NCBI GenBank assembly: GCA_037013685.1
Contig: CM072886.1
Coordinates: 1,798,001 to 1,862,000 of the forward strand
DNA length: 64,000 nt
Origin: Acridotheres tristis
Lineage: Eukaryota; Chordata; Aves; Passeriformes; Sturnidae
Direction: 5' to 3'
Of this stretch, positions 32,727-42,849 are shown piece after piece (position 1 is the stretch's first letter; each line of letters opens with the position of its first letter). The notes under the pieces were generated by a model. That model saw nothing but the letters and a program-made list of their open reading frames with translations. It made no database searches and had not been told where the DNA came from. Position numbers and translations under genes: made by a program.

Positions 32727-32899
32727 CCACTGAATATCCTCATGGTTTATCCTGAGAGGGAAGACCTGAAGATCTGTGACTTTGGGTTTGCCCAGAGGAT
32801 CACACCCGTGGAGCCTCAGTACAGCAAATACGGCTCTCCAGAGTTTGTTGCCCCAGAAATTGTTTCCCAGTCACCAGTGTCAAAAGCAACTGATATCTG
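32727..32899 (+). CDS. OBSCN: obscurin-B exon: kinase 1 activation segment
   Basis: The exon carries the catalytic-loop Asn ('PLNIL'), the metal-binding 'DFGFAQ' motif, the activation segment, and the APE motif in '[11 protein letters not shown]', ending in 'ATDIW'. All core catalytic residues are present, which suggests kinase 1 can bind ATP and magnesium. Phase 0 in, phase 2 out. Confidence 0.93.
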
Positions 32900-33447
32900 G
32901 TAATCTCTCCTTTTCCCAAAAAGCTTTTCCAGGCCCTCAATGGCCTGAATTTCCATTAGCTGTTAATTAGAAAATGGAGCACTGATAATAACACAGGAAA
33001 CTGAAAGTGATTGCTGACAATCCAAAAGCCATCAAGGCTCTTTAAAGCTCCTCCTGTCTAATTTTTTTTCAGCCATAATTGAACTCTGACTGCTAATTAA
33101 TGCAAAGGAGCATCTTCAAGGAGATGATCTCTATTCCAGGCAACAACTAGAGGGAATGATCCTAAAGGGCTTTCTAGAAAAGGCAAACAAAGTAAAAAAA
33201 AAAAAAAAGTATTTTGAGTCTTTTCCTCTATCTGTGCTTTAAAAATGAAGAATTGCTTGAGAACAATTTAAAAAAATATTGAATGGGAAAAATGAATGGA
33301 AAAAACTAATAGCTTTTGGGATTTATTATCCTTGAAAGGTGATGAGAAAGTGATCTTGCTGTTCCAGTGTCTAGTGGCAGGAGGAGGGGCTTGAGAAGGA
33401 TGGAAAAACAGTGACAAAAATGACATTTGTGTTCCCTCTCTCCTCAG

Positions 33448-33474
33448 GGCTGTTGGAGTCATCACATATTTAAG
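33448..33474 (+). CDS. OBSCN: obscurin-B 27-nt microexon: kinase 1 helix F
   Basis: The exon contributes only nine codons ('AVGVITYL' with split Trp and Arg or Ser codons at its ends), the core of helix F. Acceptor tcctcag ends at 33447, donor gtaaat is at 33475; phase 2 on both sides. It is supported by exact fit to the 'W-GV-YL-LTC-SPF' kinase motif across the next exon. Confidence 0.9.
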
Positions 33475-33761
33475 GTAAATAAATCTTGGAAAACCTCCCT
33501 CAGTAATCCTTTGTCCATCAGAGCCCTCCAGTACTTTCAAATGAGGGATTTGAGTGGAGCATTCAGTCCTTCCATAATAAGGACAATTTATTTTGTGGTT
33601 TCCTCCTTTCCTGGTTGCTCCTCACGAACATTGCAAGTCCCAGGCACAGAGCCCCTCAAGTATTTAAAAACCCCATGTGAGCATTTGTGCTTCTGTCATT
33701 TGAACAGAAACCAGAAACCTAAAACCTGTCTCCTTTCATTTTATGGTGCTCAATAAAAAAG

Positions 33762-33914
33762 CCTCACGTGCAAATCTCCATTTGCTGGGGAGAACGACAG
33801 GAAAACTCTCCTAAATATCCAGAACGGGGAGATTTCATGGACCATTCCTGATGTTGTTCACTTGAGTGAAGATGCAAAGGACTTCATGAAGGGGATCCTG
33901 CAGCAGCACCCCAA
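33762..33914 (+). CDS. OBSCN: obscurin-B exon: kinase 1 C-lobe
   Basis: The exon encodes 'LTCKSPFAGENDRKTLLNIQ' and 'LSEDAKDFMKGILQQHP', helices F to H. The acceptor is unusual: the last bases of the intron are 'caataaaaaag', with the pyrimidine tract displaced upstream. Phase 2 in and out; donor gtgagt is at 33915. Confidence 0.92.
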
Positions 33915-34647
33915 GTGAGTGTCCTCCTGTGCCTCCCTCTGTGCAGAGCTGTTGGTGTCCCCCCCCCAGGCACATCCCAGCTCATCATTTGGTTTGAAAA
34001 GTAGGAAGATGAGTGAGATGGGTGCACTTTGCCCTAATTCTTCCTTATTGCTCCATATTACCCAACCCACAACTCGGATATTTGCCAAATTGGCCTCTCT
34101 CTGGTGGGGTGATGTCCTTGCTCTCTGCCTCCTCCAGGCTGAGGAGTTTCTGGAATGACACAGACGAGTGGGAAGAGCATGGAGGGAATTAATAACATTG
34201 GAATTAAATAACATTGACCACATTCATTAAGCAATTTCAAGTACAAAAGTTGGCTTGAAGGCATATTTACAGATACTTGATTTTAATCTCATTTCCACTC
34301 TTTCTGCCTGCTGCCAAAGCTATTTTCACTGTATTTTCACTCTGGCCACCTAAGAAGCAAAGTCCCTCTCCGAGCTGCTCTGGACAGCCTTGAACCCTGC
34401 AGAGAGCCATGAGCTCTTCCTGAGCATCTCTGGGGAGTGTCAGACTGAAAAAGGAGCATGTTTTCCCCGAAGGAAACCTTGAGTTGGAAGCTGCTGTGTC
34501 TTTTTGGCTTCTGTGCTCCAAACCAGCATCCTAAGGACACACCCCAGAGTGCTCGTGGGTGTCTGCAAGCAGCAGCACCTTCAGCAGCATCAGGGATTGC
34601 TGTTGGAGGTGATTTCCTACTCAAATGTCAATCTGTTCTCTTCCCAG

Positions 34648-34693
34648 ATCCAGGCCAAGTGCTTTGGACTGTCTTTCCCACAAATGGTTCATG
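34648..34693 (+). CDS. OBSCN: obscurin-B exon: end of kinase 1
   Basis: The exon encodes 'SRPSALDCLSHKWFM', including the conserved Arg of kinase subdomain XI and the final helix. Phase 2 in, phase 0 out; acceptor ttcccag ends at 34647, donor gtaagt is at 34694. Confidence 0.92.
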
Positions 34694-35114
34694 GTAAGTT
34701 TGTCCTGGTCCTTTATTAGTCAGTTTTCCCATAATATCCAATCTAAACCTCCCTGGTGCAACCCAAGGCCATTCCCTCTTGTGCTGCCATGTCAGTACAG
34801 AAAGGAAACTGGCCTTGCATACCAAAGTTATGGTTTATATTCCAAAGCCTCAAATCAGTAAGGAAAAGAGTTAAAATTAACAACAGCAAAAAAGATTTTA
34901 TGACAGATATTGAACAGGGCTTGATTTAATCACCGAAAAGCTGATTTTGTCTGCAACTGAACTATGAAAGGACTGCAGAATTTGATCTACTGTGGCTTTC
35001 CTAAATTAAACAATTGTGTAAAGAGAGAATTCTTTAAAAAACCCACAAAAACTTCTCGAGAAATGAAATCAGGATTTTTTTAACCAATGGTTTTCCTCTC
35101 ATTTCACCTGGCAG

Positions 35115-35192
35115 CACAATGTCCCTCTTGAAGCAGCTCATTTCATTAACACCAAGCAGCTCAAATTCATTGTGGCTCGGAGCAAGTGGCAG
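35115..35192 (+). CDS. OBSCN: obscurin-B exon: kinase 1 C-terminal tail
   Basis: Twenty-six codons, 'AHFINTKQLKFIVARSKWQ' at the end, form the helical tail that follows the kinase lobe in MLCK-like kinases and is often autoregulatory or calmodulin-binding. Its mix of basic and hydrophobic residues fits that, but binding is inferred, not shown. Phase 0 at both ends; donor gtgagt is at 35193. Confidence 0.91.
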
Positions 35193-35989
35193 GTGAGTTG
35201 CCCTTGATTTGTGTTGATTCTGTTTAGTTATATCTATTTTTAATTGCATCTGAATCTTTGAAAATCTTTTGGGCTAGGACAGCAAGCTCAGCAGAGATCT
35301 GAGCATGGCTGGGAGCTGAGAAAAAGCCCAGGAGAGATGGATGTGTCAGGAATTAATTATCTAGGCTTTTACTGCTTTTAAGACACAAGGTTGTGTCTAA
35401 GTTAGGTGCCTTTGCAATCGGAGCTGAATTACAGATAGGTGCCAAGAAAATGCCTCTTTTCCTGAAGTTCTCTCAAATAATTGGACTGATTGCCTTCTGA
35501 ACATGCCAGTTTCTCTCTGCTGGTCAGAAGGAGAGGCCCAGCTTCAACTGAGATGCCCCACATGGCAGAATTTAGAGCAGAGGAATCCCATCTCCCACAC
35601 TTGGTAGGTCTTCTGTTAAGTCACTGTAGGTTGTATTGCAGTCAAAGGATTTAAAGCCATTTACTCCAGCGAGTCTCTCATCTGATTTTTCCATCAAAAA
35701 CTCCTTTCCATCTGTTTTGAATGGCCAGATTGACTTTGGAAATCTTGAAGAGAGTCCTGTTTCCCCCAGTCACAAGAGCAAGTGTGTTCCCTGAAATCAA
35801 TTTAATTTCATGTCAGTGAAGGAGGGAAGAGTAAGATTTGGAGAGAAAATGAGGCCTGGATTGGTGCCATGTGCAGAGGGTGGCATTATCTAATTATGGG
35901 TGTGGTATTTAGGGCTGCAGGAGTTCATTTTGGTGTCTTTGCTTTCCATACTCCCACCCTGTTGTGCTGTGTCTTGTTTTCCTTCCCAG
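35193..35989. other. OBSCN intron, no feature seen
   Basis: This intron precedes the giant exon. It is unique-looking and ends in a strong pyrimidine tract (ttgttttccttcccag). Confidence 0.55.
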
Positions 35990-38900
35990 CGCTCCCTGAT
36001 GTGCTACAAATCCATCCTGGTGATGAGGTCCATCCCAGAAATCCTGGAAAGGACCCATGACAACAGCTCCCTGGCCATCTCCCGACACCTCATTGAGGAG
36101 AGCACCTCATCCAGCACCAGTGGCTCCTCTTCAGACAATGAAAACTCGAATTTCCCTGAAAAGAAGCACTTTGGCTCCACCCCTGAACTGCACTTGCCTG
36201 TGTTTGATGCCCCAAGCCATCCCCAGCCTCTGAAATGTGCCAGTGAACGGGAGCACTCCAAAAGCTCCATCCCCCCAGTAAAACCCATGAGGAGGAAATA
36301 CGCTTCCATGAAAGCTGAGGTGGGGCACAAACCACCCACAGAAAGCAAAGAGCTCATGGCAGGTATCTTACAGGACAAAGAGCAGGGGCTCCTGCCCAGC
36401 CTTCAGGAAGAGCCACCCCAAAAAAGTGGCACTGCTGAGCCTTCATCCCCGAGGGCTTCCAGGGAAAGCACATCACTCCTGCACCAGAAAGAAAAACCAG
36501 ACACACCTTTACCTGAAAAGGCAGGGGAAGGGACAGAAAAGCCATCTGCCTGTGTTCCCAGGCAGAGTGTCATTAAAAGCACCTTCTACAGCCAAGCAAC
36601 TGAGCTGCCTGCAAGGCCACCCTCCTCACCTGGCAGGGAGCTCAGGAGGCACCTGGACAGAGCCAGGAGGACTTTCCGCAAGGCTGGCTACTCAAAGGTG
36701 CCCCTCAGTGGCCTCCGTGAGCCCCTCCTGGAGCACTTTGAACTGGAGGAGGAGGAGGAAGAAGGGGGAGATGATCGCAGGGAAAGTCTGCTGGGATCCT
36801 TGACCAAATCTGCATCGTTTGACAGTGCCAGGAAGCCACCACACCCTGCCATTGCTGGTGCCAGCCGCAGCCGCTCCCTGGATGACTACAGGCTCAGAGC
36901 CTCCAGATCCTTGAGGGAGCAGGATATTTTGGAGGAGGACTGTGATGTGCTGTCCCAGGAAAGCTGCCCTGAGGGCAGTGATCACTGTGACACTTCTGCA
37001 GGGCCTGGCAAGGGATGTTCTGCGGGCACAGCAGAGCAAGGGGACATCAGGAGGGCCAGCAAGGATTGCTCAGGAGAAAAGCCCTCTCCCTCCACACACT
37101 GCGAGGGGAATGGGTGCCCACCTGCTCTTATACAGGTAGAGGGGCTTCCAGTGTCACCTGAGAGGAGTGAGAATAGGAAGCGTTTACTGAAGAAGTCAAA
37201 AGCCACTGAGATTGAGGAGGATGTTGAATGTTTGGAAGGCAAAAGCCCCATTCCAACCGCCCAGTGCTCAGATGTGACAGCACCATCAGCTCCAAAACAC
37301 GACAGCACAGAGGGTAAATCTGCCTCTGCCTCTGGTTTTCAGGAGGGCAAAGACTCCATTTCAACCCTCACACAGTCAGAGCCCACCCCAAAGTCATCTC
37401 TGAGTAAAGGAAGTGTGTGTCTGCCCCAGGAGTCTGCTCCCACTGACACACACCCAGAGCTAACAGGTGGAAGCTTGCTTATCAAAAGGACAGCCCCAGC
37501 CCCACCTTGGAAAGACAAAAGGCAGAAACATTCAGATGAAAAGACTTCTGCTCCTGGCACTGCTGAATCTGAACTCATGGAGCATGAAAGCTCTGCTGGT
37601 CCAACAGAACAAACTGATTCACTTCCAGTATGTAAAAACAAAAGTGAGGAGATTCCTGGGAAAAGTGTTCCAGCAGCTACTGCCATGCTGGGCAAACAAC
37701 CAGGTACCCTCACAGCTGGTGAAGGTGCTCCTCAGAAGCTGAAGACCCATAAAGATGTGAGATCTGCTGTCCTGGAAGCTGCAAAAGCAGCTGTTACAGG
37801 AACCACTCCACCATCGTCCCACGGTGATGAAAGCCAAGCACACCAGAAGGCTCCTGCTCACTTAGACACAGCATCAGCTGTGCTGAAGGGAGAGCAACTC
37901 GCTGTTCCCAAAATCCCAACCCCAGCATCAGTGCCAGCTCTGGTCTCTGATGGAGCACAGCAGGCTCTCAGCAAGGAGAAACGTGCTGCTCTGAGGAGTA
38001 AAAGCTCAGCTGCCACAGAGGTTGTTTCCAGTTTGGCCCATGAAAGAGCTGAACTCCAGAAGGTTCCTGAAGGCCATGGCTCAGAGCCTGCTGCTCTGGA
38101 GAGCAGACACCCAGCCAGAGCTGCGTCCTCCCAGAGCACTGCCCTCCCTCAGGTCTGGGAGAGTGAAAACCAAGAACACCCAGAGGTGTCAGTTCACAGC
38201 GAGATGAGATCTGCTGTGACAGCAACTGGGAGCCGAGCAGCTGGACAAGCTGTGGCTGCTCCTTTCCCCAAGGCTGGACATGGGGTGTTAGAGCAGCACA
38301 GGGCTGGGATTTTGGATGGTGTGCAGAATGGCAGTTCAGGTGCTTTAACTGCATCACAACCAGGAGCTGCTCCAGCTTCAGCCTATGAACTGAAATATGA
38401 GGAATATGCAGAGGATTATGGTGAGGGTGGAGGCATTGCCTTAGAAAGTGGCAGAGGTGATGCTGGAACAGCTGCTCCACCAGTGCTGCACAGGGATCAC
38501 GGTCAGGAGCTGCCACACCACAGATCCTCATTCTACAGTGATGAGGAGTCTGCTGTGCTGGAGGGCTTGGTGGATGAGATGGTTTCCCTCTCTGAAGAGA
38601 TGAATGTCTGGGCAGAGTCAGTTTCTGGAGAGAAGGGGAGCAGGAAGCACATTTCTCCTCAGAGAGAGATGCTCTACAAAGGCAGCCAGGCACACACGGA
38701 CACCTCCTTCTCCTCTGTCCAGCAGGATGGAGGAGGAGAAATCGCTGTGCAGGATGACTTTGCAGAACCCTACCTGGCTGTGAGTGAGGAGCCAGGAGTC
38801 CTGGAAGAGCAAGGAGCACAGACAGTCCCTCATGAATGTGAGCACCTGGAGGATTTGGCATTTGAGATGTCCCCTTCCAGCCGGGAGAGCGTTTCCTCCA

Positions 38901-39530
38901 CGGAGAGCCTGGACACTGCAAACAGACCCATCCACGTGCCACTGACCAAGGACACTGGGAAACACCCAGAAGTTTCCTTGGTGAAAATCAAAGACCTGTC
39001 AGATGAAGCACCCAGTCCTGGCAGTGGCCCCCAAAAATTTGACATCTCAGAAGTGGAGCCTGCCTATTTGAATTTCTCGGATTTGTATGACATTGTCTAC
39101 TTCCCATTTGAGTTTCTGAGCTATAAGAAGCCTTCACCCAAACCAGTTCCTAGACGGTTTATGCTTCTTGGTGAAAGGGCAAGGTCCCCTCCTGCAGGAC
39201 ATCTCCATAAGGATAAAAGACTGTGCATCAGGGAACAGGAGGACAAGAACAGGAAGAACCGTTTGGAAATATCCGAGGGTTCAAAAGCAGATAACTTATT
39301 AGCCATGGGGAAAGGGGCAGAGAGCCATAAGGAAATGTATAGCTCCCAAAAGGACTCCAGTGGGAAACAGAAAAGCTCCTTCCACACCAAGCCTGGACTC
39401 TTTAAGCCATATGCAAGGTCTCATTCTGTGGAGCAGTCGGTGGAGCAGAGTCTCAAGAAGAAAGTAAAAGCTTCTGTTGCCCATATTTCAAGAATCCTAA
39501 AAGGAAAGACATCTCCTGAGCCAGAGGAAG
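35990..39530 (+). CDS. OBSCN: obscurin-B giant exon: inter-kinase region
   Basis: This single 3,541-nt exon (1,180 codons) links kinase 1 to the second Ig-FN3-kinase module. It starts 'RSLMCYKSILVMRSIPEILE', continuing the kinase tail, and is then mostly low-complexity Ser/Glu/Pro/Ala sequence expected to be disordered. Conserved islands are 'RQSVIKSTFYSQA' (about 36561-36600), 'GLREPLLEHFELEEEEEE' (about 36712-36765), 'DISEVEPAYLNFSDLYDI' (about 39040-39095) and 'VKASVAHISRILKGK' near the end. A degenerate ~37-residue repeat lies at 37740-38230. The open frame extends to 35900, but the acceptor at 35988-35989 sets the start. Phase 0 in, phase 1 out. Confidence 0.93.
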
Positions 39531-40102
39531 GTAATTATCTCACTTTGTTCCTTCACAGATTTGCTGCCATAACTGGGCTCTGCTAAAGCTGCCTTTTTCT
39601 TTTCCCCAGCATATTTGAAGCTGTGGTTAGACTGGGATTGCAAATCTGGCCCTGGCAGGTTCTGAAATCAATAGTCCCCACCATCAGGTCTCTGTTACTG
39701 GCTGGCTTCTGTGCAGAGTCAGCTGGGTTAATCCACTGATGGAAGGGGCTCCAATTCCCTGTCTGAGGTTGCACAGAAGCAGAACAGGGCTGGGTGATGC
39801 TTTCCTTGCTGCTGTTGTCATCTGACCATGGCAAATCTCTCAGGTTAAAGTGACTGGGAGAAGCTGAAGCCACCCTGGTTACTGGACATGGGGATCTGTC
39901 CTTTCTTCTGCCATCCCTGGATATTCCCTGTTTTTCTAGGACACTGTTCTGTTTGCAGCAGCTGCCACAGACTTCTCTGTTAATCAAACTCTGGTTAATA
40001 AGGGAACGGGTGACTATTTATGTGTGAAGGCAGAACTGTCACTGCCAACAGATGCCACGGGGAGAAGGATGGCCTTGAATGACTCCTCATCCTTTCTCAC
40101 AG

Positions 40103-40228
40103 CAGAGTTTGGTGAGCTGGGAAGTGAGGCAGCAGAAAAGGAGCTGTTAATAGGGGCTGAAGGATCCCTGAAGAGAAAATCAGCACTCCCTTCATTCAAG
40201 CTACCAAGCCTCACCCCAAAGGAGAAAG
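40103..40228 (+). CDS. OBSCN: obscurin-B exon: linker before the fourth Ig
   Basis: Forty-two codons ending 'KSALPSFKLPSLTPKEK' correspond to the basic linker before the last Ig in mammalian obscurin-B ('KKPGLASFRLSGLK'-like). The acceptor has two in-frame AGs (cacag at 40098-40102, cagcag to 40105), a NAGNAG site that could add or drop one codon. Phase 1 at both ends; donor gtattg is at 40229. Confidence 0.83.
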
Positions 40229-40573
40229 GTATTGCTGTGGCAGGAGCCATTGGTTTGTTTTACCCTCAGAGGGAGATTCAGGAAAGAATTGCTTTTTTCC
40301 CTGGCAAGTTTCCCCTTGAGTCCATCAGGAGCATTTCCTGAGGTCATGTTACTGTCCCAGCATTCAGCAGAGCCCAGACAAACACTGGGAAGGGCAGCTG
40401 TGGGAGGCTGGCAGCCCCTGGCCACTGTGGAGAAAAACCCCAGAGAAACATGGAAAAAAACCTGAGTTCCCCCTTTCCCATGGAGACAGGAGCAGATTTG
40501 ATGCTCTGTAGGGTTTTTTCTTCTTCAATATCCATTTTCCATGTTTCCTTCTCTCTTCTTGTGTTGTCTTGAC

Positions 40574-40815
40574 CATAGAATCATTTAGTTGGCAAAGACC
40601 TCTAATTTTACGGAGTCCAACCATTAACCCAGCACTGCCAAGGCCACCACTAAACCATGTCCCCAAGTGCCACACATCTCTTAAGTTCCTCTAGGGATGG
40701 TCACTCCCTGGGCATCCTCCTCCAGTCCTTGACAACACTTTCCATGAAGATATTTTCCCTAATATCCAAACTAAACCTAAACTGGAGGCCATTTCCTCTT
40801 GTCCTATTTGATCCC
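40574..40815 (-). repeat. CR1 retroposon fragment, antisense
   Basis: The antisense copy shows 'catagaatcatttagttggc', 'aagacctctaattttacgga', 'tccatgaagatattttccct' and 'actggaggccatttcctctt' blocks of CR1. Confidence 0.83.
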
Positions 40816-41200
40816 CTCATCCCTGAAACTCCATAATTCAGTTTTGTCCCCACATTTAGGCTCAGCCAGAAGAAAACCCTTGCTGTGACAGGGTCTCTCT
40901 CTGCTCTGAGCTGTCCTGCTGCTTTAGCTGTACCAAGGCTGGGCAATGCAGATATTCCCCATGGATTTTTCCAAGATCCACTTGGATCTGTCACACCACA
41001 CCCATGGGTGAACAGAGTTCCTTCACCTGCGTGCTCTGTGCCCGAGGGATTCTCCAAATGGGTGGTCAAAGGAACGGGAGACAACGAACCAGAGAGGTTT
41101 CCTGACCCCGTTAAAAATACTTTCTGATGTCCTGCAGGGATTTGTTTTCCATAAAGCTTTCCAGGTTATTCTGAATGAGCTCTTTCCCTCCCGTGTGCAG

Positions 41201-41311
41201 CCCCGTGGTTCGTGGAGGAGCTGATGGACCAGGCTGCGGCCGCCGGGCAGTGCGTGACGCTCTCGTGCCGGACAGCAGCTCTGTCCTCCCTGCACATCGC
41301 CTGGTTCAGAG
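41201..41311 (+). CDS. OBSCN: obscurin-B exon: fourth Ig domain, first half
   Basis: The exon encodes 'APWFVEELMDQAAAAGQCVT' and 'LSCRTAALSSLHIAWFR', A to C strands with the B-strand Cys and C-strand Trp. It is noticeably more GC-rich than its surroundings. Phase 1 at both ends (111 nt); acceptor gtgtgcag ends at 41200, donor gtgaca is at 41312. Confidence 0.92.
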
Positions 41312-41402
41312 GTGACACTGCCATCCCTCCAGAGCCCCTGGCAAAATAAAAGCTCTCAGCCAGGACAGGGAGAGTTTTAAACACCTTCGTATCAATTTGC
41401 AG

Positions 41403-42090
41403 GGTGTAAGAGCTGAAACAAGGGATGTGGGGCTCCAGGCTGGCTCTTTAAAATGCTGTTTATTGTATCCAGATGATGCAGCAATTTATTTATTATTTAA
41501 AATGCTGTTTATTGTATCCAGATCATACAGCAATTCACGGGTCGTGGGTGACAAGAGCCCAGCCCACAGCAGTCAGCATCAGCTGTAGATTTGTCTGAAG
41601 CCAACTCTAGTTCTGGTTACAGTGCATTAGATACTTTTCATTGTAGAGCATCTTAAAACATGACAACCAATCAACACCTTTACTATTACCTATAGCCTAT
41701 CCTAACTACTGACATTGCCATATCCATGTTACTATTTTCCAATCACAAAAAGTTTAAGCTAGAAGTTGTTTATCCGTTTTCTTGCAGTGAAAAATTCTGA
41801 AACCATTTTTCCACTTGTAACCTTGGCGTTTTTGTTTGCCTGTGAAATCTTTTCGCTTGGCAAAAACATCTTTTGTTCGAGGTGGATTTATCCTTTGCTC
41901 TGAGTCATAAAAACCCCTTCCAAGTAACATACCCTTTGGCTTCTTAATTATCCAGTAAGACTGGCTCAACAATTCTTTTTTCTATATCAAAACTTGTTAT
42001 CATTTCTATTCCTTCTTCAGATTCTACATTCAAAAATCTTTCTGTTATACATATATATCTGTGAGACCTTCCTGTCAAATCCCTATCCAT
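41403..42090 (-). mobile_element. probable LTR-like element, family uncertain
   Basis: This repeat-like stretch starts 'tgtaagagctgaaacaaggg'. It contains AATAAA-type words on the - strand (41459-41464 and again in a 49-bp duplication) and 'aatcaacacctttactatta', which resembles the 614-bp LTR copies elsewhere in the window. The right edge and the orientation are uncertain, and I see no clear TATA box. Confidence 0.4.
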
Positions 42091-42132
42091 CCTAACAGCA
42101 GGTACTTATCTCTCCTATCTCCTGCTTTCCAG

Positions 42133-42300
42133 ATGGGATCCCTGTCCAGAGCAGCAGCCGGATCCTCATCTCATCCACTCTCAAACACTTCCAGCTGTTG
42201 ACAATCCTCTCTGTTAATGATGAGGATTTTGGTATTTACACCTGCGTGGCCACAAATTCTCTGGGCTCAGCATCCACCTCTTGTGTCATGAGAAAAGCAG
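42133..42300 (+). CDS. OBSCN: obscurin-B exon: fourth Ig domain, second half
   Basis: The exon encodes 'RILISSTLKHFQLLTILSVN' and 'DEDFGIYTCVATNSLGSAST', the C' to G strands with the F-strand Cys. Phase 1 at both ends (168 nt); acceptor ctttccag ends at 42132, donor gtgaga is at 42301. Confidence 0.93.
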
Positions 42301-42595
42301 GTGAGAGAAGGAGTAACTACAGAAATAGGTATTTAAGTAGTTCTGTCCCCAAAAATAAAACCTACCAATACCTTTGGGGTGAGATTTCTGCACATGGGTG
42401 CAGAGGAAGATCTTTCCCTTGCTGTGGTCCACAGCCTGTCCAGGCAGGGTTCATTCCCTCTTCTTCACTCTGTTTTCTCTCCTGGACTAAGAGCCACTCC
42501 GAGACAAAATCTTAGTAATGAGTTTAAATTAGGGATGGTGAAATTGCTGTTCCCCTAGCTGTGTGTATATATACGTATACATAAAAAACATACAC

Positions 42596-42597
<2 letters not shown>

Positions 42598-42632
<35 letters not shown>
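42598..42632. repeat. (AT)n microsatellite
   Basis: About 15 uninterrupted AT dinucleotides, flanked by short 'gtatatatacgtatac' palindromic sequence on the left. It sits about 95 bases before the FN3 exon. Confidence 0.9.
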
Positions 42633-42636
<4 letters not shown>

Positions 42637-42726
42637 TATGTGTAGCTGAGACATGCTGGATGTCGAGTTCTGTATCACAGCAGTGCTGCTGTTAACACCC
42701 ATGGGGTTTGTGCCTCCTCTCCACAG

Positions 42727-42849
42727 AGGTTCCCCCCAGCCCTCCAGCCCCTGATGTCGTGGAGGTCTACAAGGATGGAGTGCAGCTGGTTTGGAAACCC
42801 GTGGAAACCAACACCCCTGTCCACTACACTGTCCAGTGCAAGACTGAAG
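42727..42849 (+). CDS. OBSCN: obscurin-B exon: FN3 domain, first half
   Basis: The exon encodes 'PPSPPAPDVVEVYKDGVQLV' and 'WKPVETNTPVHYTVQCKTE', the A to C' strands of a fibronectin type III domain with the conserved Trp. Phase 1 at both ends; acceptor ctccacag ends at 42726, donor gtaaag is at 42850. Confidence 0.92.

Noticed and set aside
35900..35989. 5' extension of the giant exon frame
   Set aside because: A strong pyrimidine tract and AG at 35988-35989 place it in the intron, and the protein continues from the kinase tail exactly at 35990.
37968..38942. 324-codon open frame on the - strand
   Set aside because: It is antisense to the giant OBSCN exon and reflects its biased composition.
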